Shown: positions 41,687-51,621, counted from the stretch's first letter. The stretch: 64,000 nucleotides of DNA from an uncultured Litoreibacter sp. (GCA_947501685.1 CANMWQ010000003.1:1-64000), one strand, 5' to 3'. The notes: generated by a model not told the origin, from the letters alone. Program-made: numbers and translations.

Positions 41687-42771
41687 CGGCGCGGCTCCGA
41701 TGGGGCGACCACGGCTTGCGATGCGTTGCGGGCCAGCCGGTCGACCAGTTTCAATTGTCGGCGCATGGGCGGGCAGGGCCGGCAGGGCGCGGGCGTATTG
41801 GCCGGTGTGGGATGCGCGGCGGGCAGCAGCTCGGCAAGTTCGCGGCGTTGCGCGATGGGCAGGGCTTTCAGCGCGACAGGCCCCAGCAGAAGCGTTTCTG
41901 CCCAAGTGCCATTGGCCATAACCATTTCGTGGTTGTCGCAGGCAAAATGCCAATATGTGGTCGAGGACGCGTGCTGAGATTGGGTGATGCCCGGCATGCC
42001 CAGAAGCGATTTGGCCGCAACGAGCACTTCGGTGTGCCCAAACATGCGCCGGGCCACCGCGTTGCGCAGCAAAATGCGATGTTGGGGTGAGACGCATAGC
42101 GCGCGCGCGGGCATGCGCGGCCCCAAAGCATCTTCTGCAATCCGCACGGGGGCGTTGCGGCCCAGATTTACGTGGCGTTGCCCGCCGACCCAGCGCAGAG
42201 CCTGCGGGCCATGATCAAGCGTGACCACGTTTTGACCGATGCGCAGGCGCTCGACCGGAACAGGTCCGTCCGGCGTCATGATCTGCGTGCCGCGCGTGAA
42301 GCAGACCACTTCCGTATTGTCGATGGATGAAGGCACGAAATAACCAATGTAGTCGGAGCCGTAAACTGAATCCAATGTCACGGATTGGATGGACAACCCG
42401 TCCAGCGAGCCGTTATTGCCCCATTCGTTGACGAATGTGTCGCCATTTTGCATCTGGATCACAACCACTAGCATCGACACGGTCGACCCGTCGCCAAGCA
42501 AGAGTGTGGCGTTGTAGCCAAGCGTGGAATCGACAAACTGGCTTTGTGGTCCGTTCCCTACATCATAGTCCGAGCTCTCGGTGGTGGCGCCATTATCATC
42601 GTCGTTGATGGTGTTGTTGCTGTTCGTGTCATTGACCTGAATGTCCGGAATGGACAGATCTGAATAGACCCCCAGCAAGTCGGCTGCGTTTTCCGAGTTT
42701 GTGTTGGACTCGTCTGTGTCTACGTCAGCAAAATTGCCGAGATAGATCATTTTGACGTTATGGACCGTCAT
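41683..42771 (-). CDS. Hint-domain protein
   Basis: A 362-residue protein. The first 155 residues are acidic, Asn/Asp/Ser-rich and beta-structured. A Hint domain begins at Cys157 ([20 protein letters not shown]) and continues through [10 protein letters not shown] to [10 protein letters not shown]; the domain type (Hint_2) is common in Rhodobacterales. Hint domains cleave or splice peptide bonds at the Cys; no C-terminal partner residue pattern proves splicing here. The absence of a signal peptide and the acidic front suit type I export, though no exporter is near. GGAG precedes the ATG. It is inserted between pyrH and frr on the opposite strand. Confidence 0.85.
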   Translation of the reverse strand: MTVHNVKMIYLGNFADVDTDESNTNSENAADLLGVYSDLSIPDIQVNDTNSNNTINDDDNGATTESSDYDVGNGPQSQFVDSTLGYNATLLLGDGSTVSMLVVVIQMQNGDTFVNEWGNNGSLDGLSIQSVTLDSVYGSDYIGYFVPSSIDNTEVVCFTRGTQIMTPDGPVPVERLRIGQNVVTLDHGPQALRWVGGQRHVNLGRNAPVRIAEDALGPRMPARALCVSPQHRILLRNAVARRMFGHTEVLVAAKSLLGMPGITQSQHASSTTYWHFACDNHEMVMANGTWAETLLLGPVALKALPIAQRRELAELLPAAHPTPANTPAPCRPCPPMRRQLKLVDRLARNASQAVVAPSEPRR

Positions 42772-42918
42772 CACCTGCTCCTCGTGGCTCTTCCCCATTT
42801 AGGACGCAAATGTTTAAGGATCGGTGGATTTGTGCAACTCGCCTGTGCAGGCGCTTGCCCCGGTTGTCCACACCGGGCTACAAGGCCTGTTAACAACAAG
42901 ACGTAGAACGAGGTGACG

Positions 42919-43482
42919 ATGCCGGACGACTTTATTTTGGATACGGATGACATTCAGCGCCGTATGGATGGAGCGATGGCCAGCCTGAAGACGGAATTTG
43001 CCTCCTTGCGCACGGGCCGTGCCTCGGGCTCGATGCTGGAGCCGGTGATGGTGGATGCTTACGGCTCCATGACGCCGATCAACCAAGTGGGAACGGTTAA
43101 TGTGCCAGAACCGCGTATGGTGACGATCAATGTTTGGGATAAGGGCCTTGTCGGCAAGGTCGAGAAGGCGATCCGCGAAAGCGGGCTGGGGATCAATCCG
43201 CAGCTCAATGGCACGATCATCATGCTGCCGATCCCGGAGCTTAACGAAGAGCGCCGCCGCGAGCTTACCAAAGTGGCGGGCACCTACGCTGAGAATGCGC
43301 GTGTCTCCATCCGCAACATCCGCCGCGACGCGATGGACCAGATCAAGAAGGCCAAGGCCGACGGCATGTCAGAGGATGACGAGAAGCTGTGGCAGGGCGA
43401 GGTTCAGGACATGATCGACGCCCAGATCAAGGCCGTCGATGCGGCGCTGGACGCCAAGCAAGAAGAAATCATGCAAGTCTAA
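42919..43482 (+). CDS. frr: Ribosome recycling factor
   Basis: A 187-residue RRF that, with EF-G, splits the post-termination ribosome. [37 protein letters not shown] and [19 protein letters not shown]-like C-terminal helix are all recognisable. I use the ATG at 42919 with GAGG five bases before it; a GTG two codons earlier is less likely. A terminator stem follows before uppS. Confidence 0.96.
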   Translation: MPDDFILDTDDIQRRMDGAMASLKTEFASLRTGRASGSMLEPVMVDAYGSMTPINQVGTVNVPEPRMVTINVWDKGLVGKVEKAIRESGLGINPQLNGTIIMLPIPELNEERRRELTKVAGTYAENARVSIRNIRRDAMDQIKKAKADGMSEDDEKLWQGEVQDMIDAQIKAVDAALDAKQEEIMQV

Positions 43483-43496
43483 AAAGTGATGCAGCC

Positions 43497-43518
43497 GCCC
43501 CCGGAAACGGGGGCTTTT
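43497..43518 (+). terminator. Intrinsic terminator after frr
   Basis: GCCCCCG-GAAA-CGGGGGC followed by TTTT. The perfect 7-bp stem with a GNRA-type loop lies 14 bases after the frr stop. uppS starts 28 bases later, so uppS either uses read-through or its own promoter. Confidence 0.85.
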
Positions 43519-43545
43519 GCAATTGAGGCGTAAGGAATTTCCGAC

Positions 43546-44271
43546 ATGACAGTGACACCGATCAACCCCGACGGCCCCAACCATGTGGCCATCATCATGG
43601 ACGGAAATGGCCGCTGGGCCACGCAACGCGGACGGCCTCGGCTCTTTGGCCACCAAGCGGGCGCCAAACGGGTCCGCCAAGCGGTGGAGACCTGCCCGCA
43701 GCTGGGCGTGAAATACCTGACGATCTTTGCCTTCTCCACGGAGAACTGGAAGCGCACCCAATCGGAGGTGGCGGGGCTGATGGCGCTGTTTCGGCGCTAT
43801 ATCCAGCGGGAGTCGAATTACCTGCACCGCCTCGGCACCCGCGTGCGCTTCATTGGGGAGCGCGAGAAGCTGGACAGCAAGCTGCAAAAGCTGATGGACT
43901 TCCTTGAGAAGTTGACCGAACACAACGACACCACACATCTCACGATTGCGCTGAATTACGGCGCACGCGACGAGGTGACACGTGCCACGCAGCGCCTTGC
44001 CGTTGAGATCGCGGAGAAGCGGCTAAAGCCGGAGCAGGTGAATTCCGAAGTGCTGGCCTCCTTTCTGGACACTTGTATGCTGCCGGACCCCGATCTGGTC
44101 ATTCGCACCTCCGGCGAGGCGCGGATCTCGAACTTCCTGCTGTGGCAATCGGCCTATGCGGAATATGAATTTATCGACACGCATTGGCCGGATTTCACCC
44201 CGGATGTGTTCGAAACGGTGGTGGGCCGCTTCGGCGGGCGAGACCGCCGCTTTGGCGCCGTGAAAGCCTGA
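43546..44271 (+). CDS. uppS: Undecaprenyl diphosphate synthase
   Basis: A 241-residue cis-prenyltransferase that makes the C55 lipid carrier for cell-wall and O-antigen units. HVAIIMDGNGRWA with the catalytic Asp, FAFSTENWKR, and RTSGEARISNFLLWQSAYAE are the family blocks. The stop TGA overlaps the cdsA ATG by one base (TGATG), so translation is coupled. Length normal. Confidence 0.96.
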   Translation: MTVTPINPDGPNHVAIIMDGNGRWATQRGRPRLFGHQAGAKRVRQAVETCPQLGVKYLTIFAFSTENWKRTQSEVAGLMALFRRYIQRESNYLHRLGTRVRFIGEREKLDSKLQKLMDFLEKLTEHNDTTHLTIALNYGARDEVTRATQRLAVEIAEKRLKPEQVNSEVLASFLDTCMLPDPDLVIRTSGEARISNFLLWQSAYAEYEFIDTHWPDFTPDVFETVVGRFGGRDRRFGAVKA

Positions 44272-45068
44272 TGAGCCTGCAGGCGGAGAAGTTTTCCGAC
44301 CTCTGGGTCCGCATGGCCTCCGGGGCGGTGATCGCTGTTGTGGGGCTCATTTGCGTCTGGCTGGGCGGCGTCGCCTTTCTGGCGCTGTGCTGCATCCTGA
44401 CCGGCGTGCTGGTCTGGGAGCTGGTCGGCATGCTGGGCGGCGGCCCGAAACGCGCGCTGATGCTTGGCGTTGGGGCAGGCGCGGCGTTTTTGGCGGCGCG
44501 TTTGCTGCCTTTGGGCGTGGGCTTGCCCTTCATCTTGCTGCCCTCGATTGCGGGCATCGCGCTGTTGCCGCGCAACCGCACGCTTTACATGATCTTCACC
44601 GCGCTGATCATCATGGCCGCTTACGGTTTGGCCGTGCAGCGGGTGGATTTCGGCTTCACATGGATGCTCTGGCTCGCGCTGGTGGTGATCGTCACGGATG
44701 TGGCAGGCTATTTCGCCGGGCGCTTCATTGGTGGGCCAAAATTCTGGCCGCGTGTGAGCCCCAAGAAAACATGGTCCGGCACGGTTGCGGGCTGGGTCGG
44801 CGCGGGCGTCGTGGGCCTGATCTTCATGGCGCAGCCCGGCGTGGGCGCTGAAGTTGTCGGCATTTCCATTGCCATCTCCATGGCGTCGCAGATGGGCGAT
44901 ATTGCGGAAAGTGCGATGAAGCGGAAGATGGGCGTTAAGGACAGCTCCAACCTGATCCCCGGCCATGGCGGCGTGTTTGACCGCTTTGACGGGATGCTGG
45001 GGGCTTCGGTCTTCTTGCTGATGATCGAGCAGATCGTCGATTTCCCGCCTGTCCCGCTCGCTCTGTAG
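44271..45068 (+). CDS. cdsA: Phosphatidate cytidylyltransferase
   Basis: A 265-residue membrane enzyme making CDP-diacylglycerol, precursor of all phospholipids. About eight membrane helices; the signature VSPKKTWSGTVAGWVGAG and the C-terminal MKRKMGVKDSSNLIPGHGGV, with DRFDGMLGA after it, are intact. The start overlaps uppS by one base and dxr follows after a single base, so the three are one translational unit. Confidence 0.95.
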   Translation: MSLQAEKFSDLWVRMASGAVIAVVGLICVWLGGVAFLALCCILTGVLVWELVGMLGGGPKRALMLGVGAGAAFLAARLLPLGVGLPFILLPSIAGIALLPRNRTLYMIFTALIIMAAYGLAVQRVDFGFTWMLWLALVVIVTDVAGYFAGRFIGGPKFWPRVSPKKTWSGTVAGWVGAGVVGLIFMAQPGVGAEVVGISIAISMASQMGDIAESAMKRKMGVKDSSNLIPGHGGVFDRFDGMLGASVFLLMIEQIVDFPPVPLAL

Positions 45069-45069
45069 G

Positions 45070-46233
45070 ATGCGATCTGTAACGATTTTTGGAGCCACGG
45101 GCTCCATCGGGGTCAATACTGTTGACCTTATTTCGCGCGATCTGGACAGCTATAACGTGGTGGCCCTCACAGGCGGGCGCAACGTGGCGCTGCTGGCCGA
45201 GCAGGCCGTGGCGGTGAAGGCCGATCTGGCCGTCACCGCGTTCGACGATTGCTTTGATGCCTTGAAAGAGGCGCTGGCCGGGACAGGGGTTGAGGTGGCC
45301 GCCGGCTCTCAAGCCATCAAGGAGGCCGCGCACCGCCCCGCTGATTGGACCATGTCGGCCATTGTGGGGGCGGCGGGTCTCGTGCCGGGGATGGAGGCGC
45401 TGAAACAGGGCAAAACCCTCGCGCTGGCCAATAAGGAATCGCTGGTGACAGCCGGGCCGCTCTTGCTGTCAGAGGCCGAAAAACACGGGGCCACGATTCT
45501 GCCCGTGGATAGCGAGCATTCCGCGATTTTTCAGGCGCTGGTGGGGGAGGATATCAACGCCGTCGAGCGGATCATTGTCACAGCCTCCGGTGGCGCGCTG
45601 CGTGACTGGCCAGTGGATGCGCTGCACAAAGCGACGCTGAAAGACGCCTGCACGCACCCCAACTGGGATATGGGGCAGCGGATCACCATTGATAGCGCCA
45701 CGCTCTTCAACAAGGCGATGGAGCTGATCGAGACGCGGGAGTTTTTCGGCGTCCGCCCCGACCAGATCGAGGCCGTGGTGCATCCCGAAAGCCTGATCCA
45801 CGCGCTGGTGGGTTTCACGGATGGCGCGCTGATGGCGCATCTGGGCGCGCCTGATATGCGCCACGCCATCGGCTACGCGCTGCATTGGCCGGAGCGTGGC
45901 CATGTGCCTGTCGCCCGGCTTGATCTGGCCAAGGTGGCGCAGCTGAATTTCCGTGCCGCAGACCCCGAACGCTTTCCGGCGCTGCGGCTGGCCTACGAGG
46001 TCATGGAGGCGCGCGGGCTGGCCGGGGCCACGTTCAACGCAGCCAAGGAAATCGCGCTCGACAAGTTCATCGCAGGCGAGATCGGCTTTATGCAGATGGC
46101 AGAGCTGGTAGAAGCCACGCTCTCGACACTTTCGGGTGAGATTGTCACATCCGGGCCGCTGACCCTTGACGGGGTGTTGGCCGCAGACCATCTGGCACGT
46201 AAGACTGCCGCAACACTGAATGTGGCACGGTAA
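45070..46233 (+). CDS. dxr: 1-deoxy-D-xylulose 5-phosphate reductoisomerase
   Basis: A 387-residue enzyme of the MEP isoprenoid pathway. IFGATGSIGVNTVDL is the NADPH site; ALANKESLVTAG, LPVDSEHSAIFQAL and TASGGALRDWP hold metal and substrate residues. It provides MEP for the isoprenoids that the neighbouring uppS uses. The next gene, rseP, begins 13 bases after its stop, and upstream starts of rseP would overlap it. Confidence 0.97.
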   Translation: MRSVTIFGATGSIGVNTVDLISRDLDSYNVVALTGGRNVALLAEQAVAVKADLAVTAFDDCFDALKEALAGTGVEVAAGSQAIKEAAHRPADWTMSAIVGAAGLVPGMEALKQGKTLALANKESLVTAGPLLLSEAEKHGATILPVDSEHSAIFQALVGEDINAVERIIVTASGGALRDWPVDALHKATLKDACTHPNWDMGQRITIDSATLFNKAMELIETREFFGVRPDQIEAVVHPESLIHALVGFTDGALMAHLGAPDMRHAIGYALHWPERGHVPVARLDLAKVAQLNFRAADPERFPALRLAYEVMEARGLAGATFNAAKEIALDKFIAGEIGFMQMAELVEATLSTLSGEIVTSGPLTLDGVLAADHLARKTAATLNVAR

Positions 46234-46246
46234 GGGGCTAGGGTTT

Positions 46247-47581
46247 ATGGATTTTGTAGGTTTGGTCTCCGCGGCGGGCGGCGTTGGATGGGTTTTGCTG
46301 TTCTTCGTGGTGGCGCTTTCGGTGATCGTGGCGATCCATGAATATGGACATTACATCGTCGGCCGCTGGTGCGGCATCCATGCGGAAGTGTTTTCCCTTG
46401 GCTTCGGCCCGGTGCTCTATTCCCGCGTGGACAAGCACGGCACCAAATGGCAGGTCGCAGCACTTCCCTTTGGCGGCTACGTCAAGTTTCTGGGCGACGC
46501 GGATGCGGCCTCCGGCAAAGACGGGGAGGCCATGGGCACCCTGTCCGAGGCAGAGCTGAAACGCACCATGCACGGCGCGGCCCTCTGGCGCCGCTCCGCC
46601 ACCGTGGCCGCAGGGCCGGTGTTCAATTTTATCCTGTCGACCTTCGTGTTTGCCGGAATTTTTATCTTTTCGGGCACAATTGAAGATGACGCGGTGATTG
46701 GCGAGCTGAAGCCGCATCCCGGTGCCGAAGAGCTGTTCGAACCGGGCGATCGTCTGCTGCGCGTGGATGGCGAGGCCATCCCCGATCTGGCTGCGTTCTA
46801 CGAGGTGGCCCGTGCCGCGGAACCGGCGGAAACCGTGTCCTATGTGGTCGAGCGTGACGGGACCGAAACCCGTTTCGACAGTGTCTACCCGTTCCCGCCT
46901 GTACTCGATCAATTGCAGCCGCAATCGGCGGCGATGGATGCGGGGCTTGCCGTGGGCGACGTGATCACGGCCGTAGACGGCGTGTCCGTCTGGTCGCTGA
47001 GCCAAGTGCAAGAGCTGGTGCAAGAGGGCGCGGGCAAAACCATGGCGCTTGATGTGTGGCGGGCAGGGGAGGTCTTACAGGTCGAGCTGACCCCGCGCCA
47101 ACGCGACCTGCCCACCGAGGACGGGTTCGAGACCCGCTGGCTGATCGGCTTTTCCGGCGGCGCATTCTTCGAGCCGCCCCGCGTGACGCTGGGCCTTTGG
47201 GAGGCGCTCACAGGCGGGGCGCAACAGACCTATTTCGTGGCCTCCTCCAGCCTGTCGGGGCTGTGGCACATGATCACCGGCGCGATCAGCTCGTGCAATA
47301 TTCAAGGCCCCATTGGGATTGCGCAGACCTCTGGCGATATGGCCAGCCAGGGCGTGCAGGAGTTCGTCTGGTTCATTGCCGTGCTGTCCACGGCGGTGGG
47401 GCTGTTGAACCTGTTTCCGATCCCGGTGCTGGATGGCGGGCATCTGGTGTTTCACGCCTATGAGGCCGTCGCGGGCAAGCCGCCCAGTGACCGGGCGCTG
47501 AATGTGATGATGACCACCGGACTGGCGCTGCTGTTGTCGCTGATGGTGTTTGCGCTGAGCAATGATCTGTTCTGCCCTTAA
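46247..47581 (+). CDS. rseP: RseP-type site-2 membrane protease
   Basis: A 444-residue intramembrane zinc protease. The HEYGH motif (31-35) is in the first helix, and NLFPIPVLDGGHLVFHAYEA carries the third ligand. Two PDZ domains lie between (about 110-290). E. coli RseP cuts anti-sigma RseA and signal peptides; the target here is unknown since no rpoE-rseA pair is visible. The ATG at 46247 has AGGG close and GGGG nine bases away. Confidence 0.94.
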   Translation: MDFVGLVSAAGGVGWVLLFFVVALSVIVAIHEYGHYIVGRWCGIHAEVFSLGFGPVLYSRVDKHGTKWQVAALPFGGYVKFLGDADAASGKDGEAMGTLSEAELKRTMHGAALWRRSATVAAGPVFNFILSTFVFAGIFIFSGTIEDDAVIGELKPHPGAEELFEPGDRLLRVDGEAIPDLAAFYEVARAAEPAETVSYVVERDGTETRFDSVYPFPPVLDQLQPQSAAMDAGLAVGDVITAVDGVSVWSLSQVQELVQEGAGKTMALDVWRAGEVLQVELTPRQRDLPTEDGFETRWLIGFSGGAFFEPPRVTLGLWEALTGGAQQTYFVASSSLSGLWHMITGAISSCNIQGPIGIAQTSGDMASQGVQEFVWFIAVLSTAVGLLNLFPIPVLDGGHLVFHAYEAVAGKPPSDRALNVMMTTGLALLLSLMVFALSNDLFCP

Positions 47582-47740
47582 GGGGTTTTAACGATTTGTG
47601 AGGCAGGTCAAAGGCTTAGCGACACCACATCTGGTGGGCACGGTTGATTTGCCCCCAAGCTGACGTAGCTACGCCCCAATTGTGCCATATTCACACGTTC
47701 ATATTTGGTTCATCTTTCAACCGGAATGGGCGCTGGTCTC

Positions 47741-47866
47741 ATGCAAACACTTCAACACGGATATCGCGGGTTGCATCTTTTGGTGAAGCTGAACCTCGAC
47801 CGGGTGATGTGGCCCGCTGCGGTTGCGGCTGCGCTGATGATCGGGGGCTATGCCGCCTCCCTTTGA
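47741..47866 (+). CDS. Small membrane protein, 41 residues
   Basis: An open reading frame between rseP and bamA that short-gene cut-offs miss. It begins with a basic amphipathic segment (GYRGLHLLVKLNLDRV) and ends in a membrane helix, MWPAAVAAALMIGGYAASL, so it should sit in the inner membrane with its N-terminus in the cytoplasm. No classical ribosome-binding site is seen. It is followed by a good terminator at 47925-47954, which suggests that it closes a transcript. Similar short single-helix proteins exist in relatives by my recollection; function unknown. Confidence 0.55.
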   Translation: MQTLQHGYRGLHLLVKLNLDRVMWPAAVAAALMIGGYAASL

Positions 47867-47924
47867 TCAACGCTGATCGGTTTGCGCTCCGCCCGGCGCA
47901 GGTCTCCCGACTTTTTTTGCCTTT

Positions 47925-47954
47925 AAAACCGTGCCTTACCGGGCGCGGTTTTTG
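47925..47954 (+). terminator. Intrinsic terminator before bamA
   Basis: AAAACCGTGCC (47925-47935) pairs with GGCGCGGTTTT (47942-47952), one T-G wobble, then more T. It isolates the rseP/small-protein unit from bamA. Confidence 0.75.
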
Positions 47955-47989
47955 CTTGTTCGAACCGCATTTTTTCCACAGTCTTCGTT

Positions 47990-48018
47990 TTGACAAGCCG
48001 TCGGAAGCGCGGTACTTG
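47990..48018 (+). promoter_or_regulatory. Possible bamA promoter
   Basis: A perfect -35 hexamer, TTGACA (47990-47995), is followed after 17 bases by TACTTG, a weak -10. It lies 40 bases before the bamA start and after the terminator. The poor -10 makes this tentative. Confidence 0.3.
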
Positions 48019-48056
48019 TGAACACTAGATCGTGTATAGGGGCGGGGCACAGACAC

Positions 48057-50384
48057 ATGAAGATCGCTAATTTCAAGCGGCGGGTAAGATATTGCGTGAA
48101 ATGTCTGTCGGTTATGGCCGCTCTTGCCTTTGGTGCCACTGTGTCGCCGGTGCTGACGGTGCCTGCCTATGCGCAGAATTTCACCATCACCACGATCGAG
48201 ATCAATGGCAACCAGCGCATTGATGATGCCACGGTGCTGAGCTTTTTGAACCTGCCGCGCGGGCAGGCTGTCTCGGCGGGGCAGATCAATGACGGGTTCC
48301 AGCGCCTGCAGGGCTCAGGGCTTTTCGAGACGGTAGATATCGTGCCTGCGGGCAACAGGCTGATCGTGACGGTCAAGGAATTCCCGACCATCAACCGCGT
48401 CAATATCGAGGGCAATGAACGTCTCAAGGACGAGGATTTGATCCCGTTGCTGCAATCGCAATCGCGCCGGGTCTACAGCCCGGCCACGGCGGAGGCCGAC
48501 GCGGCCACGCTGACCGAAGGCTACCGTCAGGCGGGGCGGATTGCGGCGACCGTGACGCCCCGGATCATTCCGCGTTCGAACAACCGGGTGGATCTGGTCT
48601 TCGAAGTGACCGAAGGCCGCGTGGCCGAGGTGGAGCGGATCAGCTTTGTCGGCAACCGCGCCTATTCGGACCGTCGTTTGCGCCGCGTGGTGGAAAGCAA
48701 GCAGGCGGGCATCTTCCGGCTGTTGGTGCAGAGCGACACGTTTATCAATGACCGCATCGCCTTTGACCGCCAGCTTTTGCGCGATTTCTACCTGTCGCGG
48801 GGCTATGTGGATTTTCAGGTCCTGTCGGCCTCGCCAGAGCTGACGCGCCAGCGGGATTCCTTCTTTGTGACTTTCAATGTGCAAGAGGGTCAGCAATTCC
48901 GCTTTGGCGAGATCACCACGTTTTCCGACCTGCCCGAGATCGACACGGCAGAGTTTCAGGCCGTCAACAAGATCAAGCCGGGCAAGATTTACTCGCCCGC
49001 CCGTATCGAGAACACCATCACCCGGATGGAGCGGCTCGCCATTCAGAAGGGGTTTGACTTTATCCGCGTGGAGCCGCGCATCACCCGCAATGAGGCCGAC
49101 CTGACGCTGGATGTTGAGTTTGCCGTGATCCGCGGCCCGCGCGTCTTCGTGGAGCGTATCGACATTGAGGGCAACGCCACCACGCTGGACCGCGTCGTGC
49201 GCCGCCAGTTCCGCACCGTTGAGGGCGACCCGTTCAACCCGCGCGAAATTCGTGACGCAGCGGAGCGTATCCGGGCGCTGAACTACTTTACCGTGGCCGA
49301 TGTGAACACCCGTCCGGGCTCTGGCCCTGATCAGGTCGTCGTCGACGTGGATGTGGAGGAAACCACCACCGGGACGCTGGGCTTCGGGGTCAGCTTTGGC
49401 TCGGAAAACGGGGTTGGCTTCAACCTCAACTTCTCGGAACGCAACTTCCTTGGCCGTGGCCAGACCCTTGCCTTCTCCTTTGACACGGCGTCGGACACAC
49501 AGGACTCGGCGATTTCCTTCTTCGAGCCGTCCTTGCTGGGCCGTGATCTGGGCGCCGGCTTCACCGCGTTTTACCGCACCACCGATAGCGAGTTCGCCGA
49601 TTTCGACACGCTCAATGTTGGCTTTGAGCCGAGCATCGAATTCCCGGTGTCGCCCAATGGTCGGCTGCGGCTCACCTACCAGTTGTCGCGCGACTCGATC
49701 AAGGATGTTCAGCCCGATGTCAGCCCCATCATTCAGCGTGACGCGGGCGACGCCGTCACCTCGGCGCTGGGCTACCAATACACCTATGACACGCGCCGCA
49801 CCGGCCTGAACCCGACCTCGGGTGTGCTGTTGCGGTTCTCGCAGAAATTTGCGGGGATTGGCGGCGACCGTGACTATATCAACACCACCGGACTGATCTC
49901 TGCGGAGACACGCGTGGCCCGCGAGGAAGTGACCCTGCGCGCCGAGCTGGAATTTGGCGCACAGACACAGCTGACCGGCAACAGCCGCATCACGGAGCGG
50001 TTCTTCCTTGGCTCGCGCCGTATGCGCGGCTTTGACGGCGACGGGGTCGGCCCGCGTGATCTGGGCACGATTGATCAGGACGCGCTGGGCGGCAATTATT
50101 TCGCCGTGGCCCGTCTGGAAGCGGAATTCCCGCTGGGTCTGCCTGAGGAATACGGCATCTCCGGTGGGGCCTTCTTTGATGTGGGCTCGGTCTGGGGTCT
50201 GGATGATACGGCGGGTGCTGCGGGGGAGGTTGATGACGATCTGAACCTGCGCGCCGTGATCGGATTCTCGGTGTTCTGGGACACGCAAATCGGCCCGCTG
50301 CGGTTCAACTTCTCGCGGGCATTGGTCAAAGAAGACTTCGACCGCGAGCGCAGCTTCGATCTGACCGTGTCCACGCGGTTCTAG
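48057..50384 (+). CDS. bamA: Outer membrane protein assembly factor BamA
   Basis: A 775-residue Omp85 protein that inserts beta-barrels into the outer membrane. After a signal peptide (ALAFGATVSPVLTVPAYA) come five POTRA domains (about 35-430, opening ITTIEINGNQRIDDATV) and the C-terminal barrel, which ends in a phenylalanine (VSTRF) as required for insertion. The VRGF-type motif is MRGFDGDGVGPRD. ATG 48057 places the signal correctly, with GGGG nine bases upstream. It leads the cluster skp-fabZ-lpxA-lpxI-lpxB. Confidence 0.97.
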   Translation: MKIANFKRRVRYCVKCLSVMAALAFGATVSPVLTVPAYAQNFTITTIEINGNQRIDDATVLSFLNLPRGQAVSAGQINDGFQRLQGSGLFETVDIVPAGNRLIVTVKEFPTINRVNIEGNERLKDEDLIPLLQSQSRRVYSPATAEADAATLTEGYRQAGRIAATVTPRIIPRSNNRVDLVFEVTEGRVAEVERISFVGNRAYSDRRLRRVVESKQAGIFRLLVQSDTFINDRIAFDRQLLRDFYLSRGYVDFQVLSASPELTRQRDSFFVTFNVQEGQQFRFGEITTFSDLPEIDTAEFQAVNKIKPGKIYSPARIENTITRMERLAIQKGFDFIRVEPRITRNEADLTLDVEFAVIRGPRVFVERIDIEGNATTLDRVVRRQFRTVEGDPFNPREIRDAAERIRALNYFTVADVNTRPGSGPDQVVVDVDVEETTTGTLGFGVSFGSENGVGFNLNFSERNFLGRGQTLAFSFDTASDTQDSAISFFEPSLLGRDLGAGFTAFYRTTDSEFADFDTLNVGFEPSIEFPVSPNGRLRLTYQLSRDSIKDVQPDVSPIIQRDAGDAVTSALGYQYTYDTRRTGLNPTSGVLLRFSQKFAGIGGDRDYINTTGLISAETRVAREEVTLRAELEFGAQTQLTGNSRITERFFLGSRRMRGFDGDGVGPRDLGTIDQDALGGNYFAVARLEAEFPLGLPEEYGISGGAFFDVGSVWGLDDTAGAAGEVDDDLNLRAVIGFSVFWDTQIGPLRFNFSRALVKEDFDRERSFDLTVSTRF

Positions 50385-50391
50385 CCCCGTG

Positions 50392-51021
50392 ATGTGGCGC
50401 GCGTTCGCCTGTTGCGTGATGCTGCTGGCCTCGGCTGGTGGCGCGGCACTGGCGCAGCAAGAGCCCACGATGGCGCCGATCCTGACGCTCAATCAGGAAC
50501 GGCTCTATGCCAACTCCCTGTTCGGGCAACGGGTGCGCGACGACCTTGCGGCGGCCTCGGCTGATCTGGTGGCCGAAAATCGCAGGATTGAGGCCGCACT
50601 TGTGGCCGAAGAGGGCCAGCTGGTCACGGATCGTGCCACGATGGAGCCTGCCAAATTTCGCGAGCTGGCCGAAGAGTTTGACGAGCGCGTCACCGGCATC
50701 CGCCGTGCCCAGTCTGAGAAACGTGACGCTCTGCAACGCGCCGCGGACGCGGAACGCACGCGGTTTTTCGAGCTGGCCTTCCCGGTGCTTTTTGCGCTGG
50801 TGGAGGAAACCGGCGCGCTGGCCATTTTGAACCAGAACGCGGTGATCCTGTCGTCCCGCGCGATTGATGTGACGGATCAGGCGATTGCCCGGATCAACGC
50901 GGAGATCGGCCCTGCGCCGCCTGAGGTCGCGCCAGCGACAGAACCAGAGACCGCGCCCTCCTTGGATCCCGACGCGACCCCTGTTGACCCGGTGGATCCC
51001 AACCCCGCGCCGCAGGACTGA
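50392..51021 (+). CDS. OmpH/Skp-family periplasmic chaperone
   Basis: A 209-residue exported protein (signal RAFACCVMLLASAGGAALA) with a long coiled-coil middle rich in Ala, Glu and Arg (DDLAAASADLVAENRRIEAA and on) as in Skp, which holds unfolded outer-membrane proteins. TLNQERLYANSLFGQRV matches the family's first strand. The last 35 residues are a Pro/Glu/Asp-rich tail not found in E. coli Skp. It lies seven bases after bamA, its usual place. Confidence 0.87.
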   Translation: MWRAFACCVMLLASAGGAALAQQEPTMAPILTLNQERLYANSLFGQRVRDDLAAASADLVAENRRIEAALVAEEGQLVTDRATMEPAKFRELAEEFDERVTGIRRAQSEKRDALQRAADAERTRFFELAFPVLFALVEETGALAILNQNAVILSSRAIDVTDQAIARINAEIGPAPPEVAPATEPETAPSLDPDATPVDPVDPNPAPQD

Positions 51022-51156
51022 AACAGCGCGTGACTTGTGCGGGGCCAAGGGCGCTGCTAGGTCTTTTGGCCAACGGGGCGCGCTCCCCGACGCGGCGCAG
51101 AGCCGCCAAGACAACACAAGGCCTGACAGCAGGCCGATAGCAAGAAGAGCGAGCCT

Positions 51157-51621
51157 ATGACCGACCTGCCCACCAGCGCCGATATTGACCTGATCCAGCG
51201 GGTGATCCCGCATCGCTACCCGTTTTTGCTGATCGACAAGGTTGTCGATATAAAGCACGGGGTTTCGGCCAAAGGCATCAAGAATGTGACCTTCAACGAG
51301 CCGCATTTTCAGGGCCATTTTCCCGCAACCCCCATCATGCCGGGTGTGATCATCATCGAGGCCATGGCGCAGACCTCCGCCGTTATGGTGGCCATCACGA
51401 TGGATGCAGCTGACAAGGGGCTACTGGTCTATTTCATGGGCATCGACAGCTGCAAGTTTCGCCGCAAGGTGGTGCCGGGCGACGTGTTGACGCTTGATGT
51501 GACCGTGATCCGGGGCCGTGTCGGGGGCAAGGTCTGGAAGTTCAAGGGCGTGGCGCATGTCGATGGCGAGATTGCAGCAGAAGCCGAATTTGCCGCGATG
51601 ATCGTTGCGCCGACGGAATGA
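51157..51621 (+). CDS. fabZ: 3-hydroxyacyl-ACP dehydratase FabZ
   Basis: A 154-residue hot-dog fold dehydratase of fatty acid synthesis. The catalytic His54 and Glu68 are in [30 protein letters not shown] opens the fold. It controls how much 3-hydroxyacyl-ACP is left for lipid A, hence its place before lpxA, with which it overlaps by ATGA. A 135-base gap precedes it after the skp-like gene, possibly holding a secondary promoter. Confidence 0.96.
   Translation: MTDLPTSADIDLIQRVIPHRYPFLLIDKVVDIKHGVSAKGIKNVTFNEPHFQGHFPATPIMPGVIIIEAMAQTSAVMVAITMDAADKGLLVYFMGIDSCKFRRKVVPGDVLTLDVTVIRGRVGGKVWKFKGVAHVDGEIAAEAEFAAMIVAPTE

Noticed and set aside
48315-50492. 725-codon open frame on the minus strand across bamA
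   Set aside because: Antisense to a certain gene; no motif, unnatural composition.
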